Below are positions 21,804 to 32,205 of a DNA stretch of 64,000 nt, piece by piece. The notes beneath the pieces are model-generated. The model was given only the letters and a program-made list of their open reading frames with translations. It did not search any database and had not been told where the DNA came from. Numbering within the stretch: the first letter of the stretch is position 1; every line of letters begins with the position of its first letter. This stretch comes from Elymus sibiricus. Lineage: Eukaryota > Streptophyta > Magnoliopsida > Poales > Poaceae. Made by a program: the position numbers and the translations under genes. The stretch is taken from the NCBI GenBank assembly GCA_039707655.1, contig CM077676.1:377832114-377896113 (forward strand). The letters run 5' to 3'.

Positions 21804-24248
21804 GAAAGCGCGCTCATTGCCTTCCTGCGGGCGAATGTCGATGTGTTTGCATGGCGACCATCTGACATCCCCGGTGTTCCCAGGGAGGTAATTGAGCACC
21901 ACCTTGCTGTTTGTCCCCACGCTCGGCCCGTCAAGCAAAAAATCCGGAAGCAAGCGTTGGAGCGGCAACAGTTCATTACCGAGGAAATCAAGAAGCTTGA
22001 AGCAGCGGGTTTGGTCAGAGGTGTACTACATCCAACTTGGTTGGCAAACCTAGTTGTGGTGCGCAAAACAAACGGAAAGTGGAGACTTTGTATTGACTAT
22101 ACTGATATCAACAAAGCATGTCCAAAGGATCCTTTCCCTTTGCCGCGCATTGATCAAATTGTAGACTCTACCTCCGGCTGTGATTTACTCTCCTTCCTTG
22201 ATGCATATTTTGGATACCATCAGATATTCATGGCCAAGGAGGATGAGGAGAAAACCGCATTCATTACTCCATGTAGCACATACTGCTTCGTGTGTATGCC
22301 TTTCGGATTAAATAGTGTCGGTTCAACATTCGCAAGAGCAGTCCAGATTGGTTTTGAGCCCCGGCTACACAGGAATGTGGAAGCATATATGGATGATATA
22401 GTGGTCAAAACCAAGGAAGTCAACCCTAATTCAAGATCTAGAAGAAACATTTGCAAACTTGCGCAAAATCAACTTGAAGCTCAATCTCGAGAAGTGTGTG
22501 TTTGGCGTTCCATCTGGCAAGCTTCTTGGATTCTTTGTGTCTCAGCGCAGAATTGAAGCAAATCCCGACAAGATCAAAGCAATTGAGCAGATTCAAGCAC
22601 CAAAAAGCGTCAAAGATGTGCGGCGTCTTGCCGGCTGTGTTGCTGCCTTGAGTAGGTACATTTCGAGATCCGCTGAGCGCGCCCTACCGTTTTTCAAGAT
22701 TTTAAAAAAGGCAGGTTCGATGAAATGGACTCCAGAAGCGGAGGCCGCGCTGCAGGACTTGAAAAGATACCTCTCCTCCGCGCCAACACTAGTTGCGCCT
22801 AGACCGCAAGAGCCGCTGCTGCTATACGTAGCGGCAACGAATCAAGTGGCTAGTGCTGCATTAGTGGCGCAGAGGGAAGTCGATGACGAGGAAGCAGCCA
22901 CGCAAGCCCGTCCAGCGACAAACCGAAATCTTCCCCGGCAAGGTCCGACGCCAAGTCAAAAACAGCGCAAGCAAGTAAAGCTGATCAGCAAGTGGTGCCA
23001 AAGAAGAAGGTGGTGCAGCGACCCATGTATTTCGTTAGTTCCCTTCTGTAGGGGGCTAGATCAAGATACTCTGGTGTGCAGAAGCTGCTTTTCGGTCTCC
23101 TTATGGCCTCAAGAAAACTGCGTCACTACTTCCAAGCACATGAGATCACCGTCGTCACCCGCTTTCCGTTGTAACACATCTTGAGGAATCCAGAGGCAAC
23201 TGGCAGGATAGTGGAGTGGGCGTTGGAATTGTCAAGCTTTGCACTTAAGTTTGAAAGCACTTCAACCATCCAGAGCAGAGCCTTGGCGGAGTTCATTGCC
23301 GAATGGATGCCAATGCAAGACGAAGAGATTCCAGAAACAGCTCTCCCTGGCAAAGAGACGGCCAAAGAATGGATCATGTACTTTGACGGTGCCTTCTCGC
23401 TGCAAGGCACCGGTGCCGGAGTGCTGCTTGTCGCACCCACCGGAGAGCACCTCAAGTATGTGGTTCAAATGCACTTTCCCAGGGAGCAAGCTACGAACAA
23501 CACTGCTGAGTACGAAGGACTCCTTGCCGGTCTTAGGATCGCAGTGGACCTTGGAATCAAAAAATTGATCATCCGCGGTGACTCGCAGCTTGTTGTGAAA
23601 CAAGTGAACAAAGATTACCAGAGCCCGTTGATGGAAGCGTATGTGGAAGAAGTGAGAAAATTGGAAGAACACGTTCACGGGTTGCAAACAGAGCACGTCC
23701 CTCGTGCGGAAAACAGCATTGCTGATAGCCTGTCAAAGTGTGCCGCTCAAAAGCTTCCCGTGGAACCGGGAACATTTGTGCTCCATTTGAATCAACCAAC
23801 AGTCACTCCATCAATGCAGGCCAGTAAGAGAAGGAGGTTGAATACCGGCAAGTACTTTCCGACAGAGCTCCCAGAAGTCGCCGGCAAGGATGTTGCCGGG
23901 AACAAAGACACGGTTGTCGGTGAGCAGCGGCTTAGCGCGGAACCTCAGGTTCTTACCGCAGAAGCAAGCACTCCCGCGGCCGAAGAGATGCCTTTAGTCC
24001 TTGTCGTCGAGCCGCAGGCTCCGGCATGGGCACAGCAGATAGTTCGTTTCCTTCAAACAGGAGAACTTCCCGATGAGCAAGAAGAAGCTGAGAAAGTAGC
24101 CCGTCAGTCAAGTATGTATCGGTTTGTGGATAGCATTCTATACAGAAAGCGACCAAACGGTGTGAAATTGAAGTGTATTTGCCGGGAAGATAGACTGAAG
24201 CTGTTGGCAGAGATACATGGAGGCATATGTAGCTCTCACATAGGATAA
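21804..24248 (+). pseudogene. reverse transcriptase and RNase H of D (copy A)
   Basis: RT opens with IEHHLAVCPHARPVKQKIRK and LVVVRKTNGKWRLCIDYTDI; the catalytic YMDDIVVKTK lies near 22387. A frameshift at about 22430 leads to the connection segment (LLGFFVSQRRIEANPDKIKA) and a decayed first RNase H; another near 23000-23180 restores the frame. A second RNase H of archaeal type follows, with WIMYFDGAF, NNTAEYEGLLAGLRIA and IRGDSQLVVKQV carrying the D-E-D set. This extra RNase H is diagnostic of Tat-lineage gypsy elements. The segment ends in HGGICSSHIG, the start of the integrase zinc finger, at a TAA. Confidence 0.8.
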
Positions 24249-24750
24249 AGAGCACTTGCCGACAAAGCTTTCCGGCAAGGCTTTTATTGGCCCACTGCCC
24301 TCCAGGATGCAACTGAGCTAGTAACAAAGTGTGAAGCATGCCAGTTTCATTCAAAGAACATACATCAACCAGCTCAAGCCCTCCAACAATCCCTCTCTCC
24401 TGGCCCTTTTCTGTCTGGGGGCTCGATATCTTAGGCCCTTTCCCCCGTGCTGCCGAGGGCTTTGAGTTCTTGTACGTCGCCATCGACAAGTTCACAAAGT
24501 GGCCTGAAGTGGAGCAAGTGAGAAAGGTGACAGCGCAATCAGCCGTCAAGTTCTTCAAAGGATTAGTTTGCCGTTTCGGGGTTCCTAACAGAATCATCAC
24601 CGACAACGGCACACAATTCACGAGCCGCACCTTCATGCAGTATATCCAAGACCTTGGCAGCAAAATCTGTTTTGCATCTGTCGCACACCCGAGAAGCAAC
24701 GACCAAGCGGAAAGGATGAACGCTGAAGTGTTGCGTGGCCTCAAAACAAC
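24249..24750 (+). pseudogene. integrase of D (copy A), cut in the core
   Basis: The zinc-finger cysteines (TKCEACQFHSKN) and, after a frameshift near 24330, the core follow with the full DDE set: VWGLDILGPF, IITDNGTQF and DQAERMNAEV. The frame breaks at LRGLKT where a D-family LTR begins. The missing continuation (TRTFDRLRKCGRRWIDELP) is found at 26889. Confidence 0.8.
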
Positions 24751-26888
24751 TGTCAGTGCATAAAACATGGGTATTTTATACCCTGACTTATGCACAGATA
24801 GTAGCAGCCTCCTTGCCGGCCAAGGCTTGCCGGGAACCGCCAAGACCAAGATTCAAGGCCAATTGCAGAAGCTACTGGAGAGAAGCTCAAGGCACAGCAC
24901 CAACAAGCACTCAACCAGTACCGAAGATGAAGACATTCCTTGCCGGGGCTGCCTCTCCACATGACACCTAACGGTGCATTTAATGCCTTTGTCCTAAACT
25001 GGCAGAGTTAGGTATGATAGCACTGTTTGCTATCTAATCGACATGTAATTATTGTTTTGCCACTGTGGTAACCCCTTGAGCTATAAAAGGAGGGCCAAGG
25101 CAACAGTTAGGGGGATTGGGACTCCCTTTCAAACACTTGCACGTCTCGCGTAACAGCTCTCTCCGCACCTTGCCGGGAGAAGCGCTCCTTGTACTTGTGC
25201 TCTCATACAACCAATACACCAAAAGCAGGAGTAGGGTTTTACGCTTCTCAGTGGCCCGAACCTGGGTAAATCCCTTGCGCCTTCCGTTGGTTCTGCTCTT
25301 TGTGCACGTCGATCTCCCCCGTCGAACCACAAGGGGCTGGATGGCCCCATAGATGGTCGTACCACCACGACATCTTTGGCGCGCCAGGTAGGGGGCTCGC
25401 TTGCGCGAACCTGAGTCAATGGATCGCGCGTCATCTTCATCAACTTCATCATCGTCCTCCTCGTCGTCGATGGCGCCCAAGAAGAAGGGCATCACGATGA
25501 CGGCCACTCCGCACGTATCCGCAGGCGGCACAGGCGGCGCGGCCAATGCGGGCGGTGCGGGTAACGTGGTTGGCGCGGCCAGCGCAGGAGGCGCGGTCGC
25601 CATGCCCACCGTGGTCGGCGCAGGAGACGAGCGCGCTGGAGGCGGTCGACTTCCTCGATCCTCTGGCGAACGAAGCCGAGACGGCGTGAGCGGGGCAGAC
25701 GGACGTCTTCCTCCTCCTCCTCGCCGCGCCGACGAACGCAGCCACCGGAGCGGTAACGCCAGGGCCGGCACGAGCCAAGATCCAGCCACGGCAGCGCCCA
25801 AGGATGCAGCTTCAGGACAGACGCCGCGCCCCTCACGCAACGGTCGTGGTACGACTCCGAGCGGCGCCAATGACTCATGGTAGCGGCGACCTCACGGCAA
25901 GACTCCCGTTGATCAAATCCCAGATCCTCAGGCACCGCCTCCGCCAAAGCGACCCGCTGCAGATCATGTGCCGCGGCAACAAGACCGCGATGGCGCTCCT
26001 GCTGGCTCTGCCAGGAGTAGAGCGACGTCGCGCTCTTCGCTTCCGGCCATGCCAGCCACGGCAGTGGAAGCAATGGCGCGGGCCCAGATCTGCTAAATTT
26101 CCCTCCAACGGCAGAAAAGATGGAAGAGTGGAGCGCCACCATCCAAAGCTTGATTGGGTTTGCCGAAGCCAGCAAATCACAGCAAGCGGAGCTCTCACGG
26201 CGTCCGTAAATAGCGCCAGTAGCTCCAGCTAGTGGCCGCGTTGACGGTGCTGCGCCAATGGTGCAATCACCCCAGCGGCAATAATCTCAATAGCAGCAAC
26301 GCCAACAACCGCCGCAAGCTCAACGATCTTTCGAGCCCGACGAGATGTTGATGTCCTCTTCGGATCCGTGAGTGCGGCAAGACCAGCGGCAAGTGCTGCG
26401 AGACAGGCGGGTAGAAGACGCCCGCACCACCATTGAACGGCGCCGGGAGGCACGCCGTCAATCCGACGCGAGCAACGGCCCCATCGTTGATGAGCCCGCG
26501 CCAGGGGTTGGCGGATATCTACCTTACGAGGTCGGATGTCCTGCCTTTACCCGTGAGCTGCGGCAAGTCCGATGGCCGTCCGTCCGAGCCTTCAAACCAG
26601 AAGTACCAGAGAAGTACGACGGCAAGCTGAACCCGGCAGAGTTTCTCGGCATCTACACGATTGCCGTACAAGCTGCCGGGGGAAGAGATGAGAAAATCCT
26701 CGCCAACTACTTCCCGTTGGTACTGAAGCCCAATGTGAGGTCTTGGCTGATGAACTTGCCAGAGAACTCCATTTCTTCGTGGTCAGATCTCTGCAATGAA
26801 TTTGTTGGTGCCTTTACCGAAGGCCATAAGGCTCCTGGACAGCCCAGTGACCTGCAGGTGATCCCGCAAAGTGATGGAGAAACTTCAC
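24751..26888 (+). mobile_element. partial D copy B (LTR-PBS-gag) inside copy A
   Basis: LTR at 24751-25372 (TGTCAGTGCATAAAACATGG … CCACCACGACA). It has lost ~250 bp between two CCTTGCCGG words relative to the 872-bp solo LTR. PBS at 25375-25394. Gag from 25470 (MAPKKKG) keeps the core intact at RSWLMNLPENSISSWSDLCN-EF but ends at SDGETSR. AAAACAA stands at both junctions (24743-24749 and 26889-26895), so this segment seems inserted into copy A's integrase. It lacks protease, RT, RNase H, integrase and a 3' LTR. Confidence 0.65.
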
Positions 26889-27409
26889 GCAAAACAAGAA
26901 CCTTTGACAGGCTGCGCAAGTGTGGGAGGCGCTGGATTGATGAGTTGCCGGCGGTTCTTTTGTCTCTCAGGATGACACCAAATCGAGCTACCAGCGAAAT
27001 ACCCTTCTCCCTAATCTATGGTGCAGAAGCGGTGCTCCCCATGAAACTCATATATGGGTCACCTCGAGTGCTCGCTTATGATGAAGCTGAGCAAGAGTAG
27101 CTGCGGCAAGACGACGCGATGCTCCTTGAGGAAGATCGTCTTCGGGCGGCTGTGCGAGCTGCACGCTACCAGCAAGACTTGCGCCGCTATCATAGCCGCA
27201 AAGTGCACGCCCGAATCCATGAGGAAGGCGACCTTGTTCTTCGGCGCGTTCAGTCCGCCAAGAAATGAAACAAGTTGACGCCGAAGTGGGAAGGCCCTTA
27301 TCGGGTAGTACGAGTCACCAGACCTGGCGCAGTCCGTCTGGAGACCGAAGATGGCACCCCAGTGCAGAACTCATGGAATATTGAGCATCTTCGCAAGTTC
27401 TACCCATAA
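26889..27409 (+). pseudogene. integrase C-terminal part of D (copy A)
   Basis: Continues the core interrupted at 24750: LPAVLLSLRMTPNRATSEIP, FSLIYGAEAVLPMKLIYGSP. It has in-frame TAG at 27098-27100 and TGA at about 27266, then the C-terminal KLTPKWEGPYRVVRVTRPGA and WNIEHLRKFYP to TAA 27407-27409. The GPY/F-type module (GPYRV) is the usual DNA-binding tail of gypsy integrases. Confidence 0.75.
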
Positions 27410-28147
27410 GGCGCAGTTGCCGGGCCTTCCGGCAACCCCTTTTGTACAAGCTTTGTCGGCAAGACTTGTAACCCTTTGTACAAAGCCAGGCGCAGATCCT
27501 GTGCATAATAAAGCTAATTTTTTCGCAACTCTTCGTACATATTCATTTGTATATGGATACATGTGATGTTGTGATTTACACTTTAGTTTGTATGGAATGG
27601 CTGATGGACCGTCAAGGTTCCCAAACCACCCTTTTCTCTTCTTTCTTTTTCTTAAAAGGACAGAAGGATCCCTCGCGTGAAAGTTTCCCGGGGGGAGTGG
27701 AGATGGGGTACCATTTTAATGACATTCAAGTGATCATTTCATGCAACGAGAGAAACACCACAAGGAAAAGCTAAGTTGAAAAACTTTGAATTTTTTTCCT
27801 TGTAACATTCGCAATTTCCGTTGAATGATTCTATACTTTGTATGAGAAACCTGCACGCGAAGGAACCTTGTCGCGATCGGTCCGCGCTCTAGTTTGCCTC
27901 GAGTCCGCTCGGCAAGCCTAGCAGTTGCGTTCTGTCCCGGCAAGTTGCCTTGCCGGCAGCGGCATTTCCAGCAGGCTGCTAAGGACCCGTTCCTCAAAGC
28001 GTTCGCGGCAAGTGTGCGCACCGGCAAGTTTCCAAGCAAGCGTAGGGAACGCGATCATACAAAGGCGAAGTAAAACAAGGGAAACAGCATGCATTCGTCT
28101 AAGCCCGACAACAATAGACATTCATTAAAAAAAGTACTCGACTACAT

Positions 28148-28153
28148 TTTATT
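28148..28153 (-). terminator. poly(A) signal of antisense B3 gene
   Basis: Minus-strand AATAAA about 103 bp after the stop codon. Conserved at 30740-30745 in the second copy. Confidence 0.5.
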
Positions 28154-28255
28154 GGCCCTCCCCCAGGGTTTATATCGAGTGCAAGGAGGGCAAAAGGGGC
28201 ACCTAGGCGAAGTCCGGCTTGTTCCCGGAAGGCCAGATGATGGTGCTGCCGGTGA

Positions 28256-28924
28256 TCAGCCAGACTCGTCGTCGTCGTCTTCAATCTTCACGCCCGGGGA
28301 GCCGTCGTCATCGCCGTCATCATCGTCATCCTCAGCATCGCTTGAGGAAGCGGTGTCGCTGTCACTCGAGCTCTCCGCGCAGCACTCCAGACGAGCGCCT
28401 GAAGCCCCGAAGAACTTCACGACAAGCACGTCTGGTCTGTCCTGCCTGAAGTGAAGGAGGTGCCCTTGCCCTAAGCAACGGGCACGGGCAAAGGATTTCC
28501 ACCCGCGCGTGAGGTACACAATACCATTGTTGGAGGTCTCAACGGTCACCCAGACCGGGCCGTTGCAGCAACTGTCCACGCGCAGCCATAAGCCGCGCAG
28601 GTGGCGGCCTTCCATCTCCCTAGCAAAGGGGCGAGGAAGCCGCAGCCAGCTCCGTGGCTGATTGTGCAGCTCCAAGACGAACTCTTGCGCCGTATCCTCC
28701 GTGTGGCCTTCTGCCGGTGGAGGAGGGGCCGAAGACGGAGCAGCAAGCGCCCCGCCATGGCCGCCCCGACCACGGGCACCGCGTCGTCCACGACCACAGG
28801 CCGCAACCCTCCCTTGAGCACTGGAGCCGGCCTCCGCAGCTGCTGCCGAAGCGTGGGCTTGGAGCCGAGGAGAAGCTCTCGCCGTGGCGGCAGAGGCACG
28901 ACCGCGGCCTCTCCCCCTTGCCAT
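28256..28924 (-). CDS. antisense B3-domain protein of retroelement D
   Basis: Intact 222-codon frame opposite to gag-pol, lying between integrase and the 3' polypurine tract. Residues 1-75 are Arg/Gly/Ala-rich (MARGRGRGRASAATARAS; RRGARGRGGHGG). Residues about 78-180 match a plant B3 DNA-binding fold: LPRPFAREMEGRHLRGLWLR, GPVWVTVETSNNGIVYLTRG, GWKSFARARCLGQGHLLHFR, VLVVKFFGASGARLECC. The C-terminus is Ser/Asp-rich and acidic (SSSDAEDDDDDGDDDGSPG, VKIEDDDDESG), like an activation or interaction tail. A TATAAAG box lies ~102 bp upstream and AATAAA ~103 bp downstream. B3 proteins are nuclear transcription factors; a role in regulating or protecting the element is inference. Confidence 0.7.
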   Translation of the reverse strand: MARGRGRGRASAATARASPRLQAHASAAAAEAGSSAQGRVAACGRGRRGARGRGGHGGALAAPSSAPPPPAEGHTEDTAQEFVLELHNQPRSWLRLPRPFAREMEGRHLRGLWLRVDSCCNGPVWVTVETSNNGIVYLTRGWKSFARARCLGQGHLLHFRQDRPDVLVVKFFGASGARLECCAESSSDSDTASSSDAEDDDDDGDDDGSPGVKIEDDDDESG

Positions 28925-29025
28925 GCCATCGTCAGATGCGGAGAAAGAAGATAAGAGGAAAAGGCGACGGTTGCTGAGGATCGAGGCAGAAGGAGATGGA
29001 TGAGCATCGCACCCTGCAACCCCCT

Positions 29026-29033
29026 CTTTATAA
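29026..29033 (-). promoter_or_regulatory. TATA box of antisense B3 gene
   Basis: Minus-strand TTATAAAG, flanked by CCGCACTCCCC and AGGGGGTTGC, ~102 bp upstream of the ATG at 28924. Its counterpart CTATAAAG lies at 31618-31625. Confidence 0.6.
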
Positions 29034-29567
29034 GGGGAGTGCGGGGGGCTGGCTCTTCACCGTCTTCGGGCGGCCACCCACGTTGACCAATCCCGCGCCC
29101 TGTGCTCCGGCCGGGCGCATTACTCCAGCAACTGCCCACGTTCGCCAATCCCGCGCCCTGCGCCCCCTGGCCCGGCGTGTCACTCCAACGGCCGCCCTTC
29201 TTCACCAATCCACTGCCCTGCATGCATGCAGACGCGCGTGATGGAGGGGCACAGAAAAAGGAGAAGTAAAGATAGACATGCCAATTACCCTTTGCCATGC
29301 GTGGCTATGCGCCGGTTCGATTTGAACCAACGACGCCCCGCATATGAGCATATTCCTGGTCTGGGCACGCCTAGCGGCTGTCCGTCCGACGGCAAGGTCT
29401 GCCGGAAGGTGACCAAGAACACGCTCAAGTCCACGTTAATGAAGAAGCAAAGAAGATATCAGAAGATGATAACCATCATGACAAAAATCACAGCGGCAGT
29501 TTTCCCGCCGCGTGTCTGTGCATTGTTTCGGCCTAACCCAACGACGCTTCGGACACGCGTATGGCCC

Positions 29568-29582
29568 AGGCCCGGGGGCTCC
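29568..29582 (+). promoter_or_regulatory. polypurine tract of D (copy A)
   Basis: GGCCCGGGGGCTCC stands immediately before the LTR start TGTCAGTG. Repeated at 32142-32156. Confidence 0.65.
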
Positions 29583-29768
29583 TGTCAGTGTATAAAACAT
29601 GGGTATAAAACATGCATAGACAGTAGCAGCCTCCTTGCCGGCCAAGGCTTGCCGGGAACCGCCAAGACCAAGATTCAAGGCCAATTGCAGAAGCTACTAG
29701 AGAGAAGCTCAAGGCACGGCACCAACAAGCACTCAACCAGTACCGAAGATGAAGACATTCCTTGCCGG
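29583..29768 (+). repeat. 3' LTR fragment of D, broken at CCTTGCCGG
   Basis: The first ~186 bp of the D LTR, ending at CATTCCTTGCCGG. The sequence then jumps into integrase (ACTCAGGATGACACC). Confidence 0.75.
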
Positions 29769-30002
29769 TCTTTGGTCACTCAGGATGACACCAAATCGAG
29801 CGCCCGAAGCCTTGAGGAAGGCGACCTTGTTCTTCGGCGCGTTCAGTACGCCAAGAAATCAAACAAGTTGACGCCGAAGTGGGAAGGCCCTTATCGGGTA
29901 GTATGAGTCACCAGACCTGGCGCGGTCCGTCTGGAGACCGAAGATGGCACCCCAGTGCAGAACTCATGGAATATTGAGCATCTTCGCAAGTTCTACCCGT
30001 AA
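29769..30002 (+). pseudogene. integrase tail of a third D copy
   Basis: Begins at SLRMTPNRA-equivalent sequence, loses ~210 bp (AATCGAGC joined to GCCCGAAGCC), then reads EGDLVLRRVQYAKKSNKLTP and GPYRVV to an in-frame TGA (TATGAGTCACC). A tail to TAA at 30000-30002 follows. Confidence 0.65.
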
Positions 30003-30739
30003 GGCGCAGTTGCCGGGCCTTCCGGCAACCCCTTTTGTACAAGCTTTGTCGGCAAGACTTGGAACCCTTGGTACAAAGCCAGGCGCAGATCCTGTGCATA
30101 ATAAAGCTAAGTGTTTCGCAACTTTTCGTACATATTCATTTGTATATGGATACATGTGATGTTGTGATTTACACTTTAGTTTGTATGGAATGGCTGATGG
30201 ACCGTCAAGGTTCCCAAACCACTCTTTTCTCTTCTTTCTTTTTCTTAAAAGGACAGAAGGATCCCTCGCGTGCAAGTTTCCCGGGGGGAGTGGAGATGGG
30301 GTACCATTTTAATGACCTTCAAGTGATCATTTCATGCAACGAGAGAAACAGCACAAGGAAAAGCTAAGTTGAAAAACTTTGAATTTTTTTCCTTGTTACA
30401 TTCGCAATTTCCCTTGAACGATTCTATGCTTTGTATGAGAAACCTGCACGCGAAGGAACCTTGTCGCGATCGGTCCGCGCTCTAGTTTGCTTCGAGTCCG
30501 CTCGGCAAGCCTAGCAGCTGCGTTCTGACCCGGCAAGTTGCCTTGCCGGCAACGGCATTTCCAGCAGGCTGCTAAGGACCCGTTCCTCAAAGCGCTCGCG
30601 ACAAGTGTGCGCACCGGCAAGTTTCCAAACAAGCGTAGGGAACGCGATCATACAAAGGCGAAGTAAGAAAGAGAAACAACATGCATTCGTCTAAGCTCGA
30701 CAACAATAGATATTCATTAAAAAAAGTACTCGATTACAT

Positions 30740-30745
30740 TTTATT
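30740..30745 (-). terminator. poly(A) signal of second B3 copy
   Basis: Minus-strand AATAAA about 103 bp after the stop, as in the first copy. Confidence 0.45.
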
Positions 30746-30847
30746 AGCCCTCCCCCAGGGTTTACATCCAGTGCAAGGAGGGCAAAAGGGGCACCTAGGC
30801 GAAGCCCGGCTTGTTCCCGGAAGGCCAGATGATGGTGCTGCCGGCGA

Positions 30848-31516
30848 TCAGCCAGACTCGTCGTCGTCGTCTTCAATCTTCATGCCCGGGGAGCCGTCGT
30901 CATCGCCGTCATCATCGTCATCCTCAGCATCGCTTGAGGAAGCGGTGTCGCTGTCGCTCGAGCTCTCCGCGCAGCACTCCAGACGAGCGCCTGAAGCCCC
31001 GAAGAACTTCACGACAAGCGTGTCTGGTCCGTCCAGCCTGAAGTGAAGGAGGTGCCCTTGCCCTAAGCAACGGGCACAGGCAAAGGATTTCCACCCGCGC
31101 GTGAGGTACATAATACCATTGTTGGAGGTCTCAACGGTCACCCAGACCGGGCCGTTGCAGCAACCGTCCACACGTAGCCATAAGCCGCGCAGGTGGCGGC
31201 CTTCCATCTCCCTAGCAAAGGGGCGAGGAAGCCGCAGCCAGCTCCGCGGCTGATCACGCAGCTCCAAGACGAACTCTTGCGCCGTATCCTCCGTGAGGCC
31301 TTCTGCCGGCAGAGGAGGGGCCGAAGACGGAGCAGCAAGCGCCCCGCCATGGCCGCCTTGACCACGGGCACCGCGTCATCCACGACCACGGGCCGCGGCC
31401 CTCCCTTGAGCACTGGAGCCGGCCTCCACAGCTGCGGCCGAAGCGTGGGCATCGAGCCGAGGAGAAGCTCTCGCCGCGGCGGCAGAGGCACGACCGCGGC
31501 CTCTCCCCCTCGCCAT
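30848..31516 (-). pseudogene. second antisense B3 gene copy, nonsense at codon 47
   Basis: Same length and layout as 28256-28924, starting MARGRGRGRASAAAARAS at 31516. Codon 47 is TGA (31378-31376) where the first copy has CGA, a C-to-T change. The rest of the frame, including the B3 part (GPVWVTVETSNNGIMYLTRG, GWKSFACARCLGQGHLLHFR), is open. Substitutions such as RQDRPDV to RLDGPDT show independent divergence. Promoter and poly(A) words are retained. An internal ATG at 31267 could give a B3-only product. Confidence 0.7.
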
Positions 31517-31617
31517 GCCGTCGTCAGATGTGGAGAAAGAAGATAAGAGCAAAAGACGACGGTTGCTGAGGATCGAGGCAGAAGGAGATGGATGAGCATC
31601 GCACCCCGCAACCCCCT

Positions 31618-31625
31618 CTTTATAG
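31618..31625 (-). promoter_or_regulatory. TATA box of second B3 copy
   Basis: Minus-strand CTATAAAG about 102 bp upstream of the ATG at 31516, in the same sequence context as the first copy. Confidence 0.55.
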
Positions 31626-32156
31626 GGGGAGTGCGGGGGGCTGGTTCTTCACCGTCTTCGGGCGGCCGCCCACGTTCGCCAATCCCACGCCCAGCGCTCC
31701 GGCCGGGCGCATTACTCCAGCAACCGCCCACGTTCGCCAATCCCGCGCCCTGCGTCACTCCAACGGCCGCCCTTCTTCACCAATCCACTGCCCTGCATGC
31801 ATGCAGACGCGTGTGATGGAGGGGTGCAGTAAAAGGAAAAGTAAAGACAGACATGGCAGTTACCCTTTGTCACGCGTGGCTATGCGCCGGTTCGATTTGA
31901 ACCAATGACGCCCCGCGTATGAGAATATTCCTGGTTTGGGCACGCCTAGCGGCTGTCCGTCCGACGGCAAGGTTTGCCGGAAGGTGACCAAGAACACGCT
32001 CAAGTCCAGGTGAATGAAGAAGCAAAGAAGATCTCAGAAGATGATAACCATCATGACAAAAATTACAGCGACAGTTTCCCGCCGCGTGTCTATGCATTGT
32101 TTGGGCCTAGCCCAACCACGCTTCGGACACGCATATGGCCCAGGCCCGGGGGCTCT

Positions 32157-32205
32157 TGTCGGTGTATAAAACATGGGTATTTTATACCCTGACTTATGCA
32201 CAGAC
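32157..32205 (+). repeat. LTR start of D, cut after ~49 bp
   Basis: TGTCGGTGTATAAAACATGG … CTTATGCACAGACA, then an abrupt switch to integrase sequence of element C (ACGAGTATACCCG). Confidence 0.75.

Larger units (their letters stand above)
27410..29567. other. 3' untranslated region of D with an antisense gene
   Basis: About 2.1 kb between the pol stop and the polypurine tract. Sense-strand frames here are not supported. The antisense strand carries the B3-type gene (28256-28924). A second copy of this whole region stands at 30003-32156, a few percent diverged. Confidence 0.75.
18147..32205 (+). mobile_element. cluster of Tat-type gypsy copies (D), rearranged
   Basis: Order: LTR fragment (18147-18726), PBS, decayed gag-pol to mid-integrase (24750), a second LTR+PBS+gag segment (24751-26888), integrase C-terminus (26889-27409), 3' region with antisense B3 gene, polypurine tract, LTR fragment (29583-29768). 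Then follow a further integrase tail, a second 3' region with B3 gene copy, polypurine tract, and the first ~49 bp of an LTR (32157-32205). The cluster interrupts the integrase of C and is flanked by a 98-bp direct duplication of C (18049-18146 and 32206-32303), not a 5-bp target duplication. An archaeal-type RNase H after RT marks the Tat lineage. Confidence 0.75.

Noticed and set aside
25049..25870. 273-codon minus-strand frame
   Set aside because: Shadow of LTR and gag copy B; parallels the 18565-19596 artefact.
28546..29298. 250-codon minus-strand frame overlapping the B3 gene
   Set aside because: Different frame from the B3 domain, crosses the TATA box, no domain.
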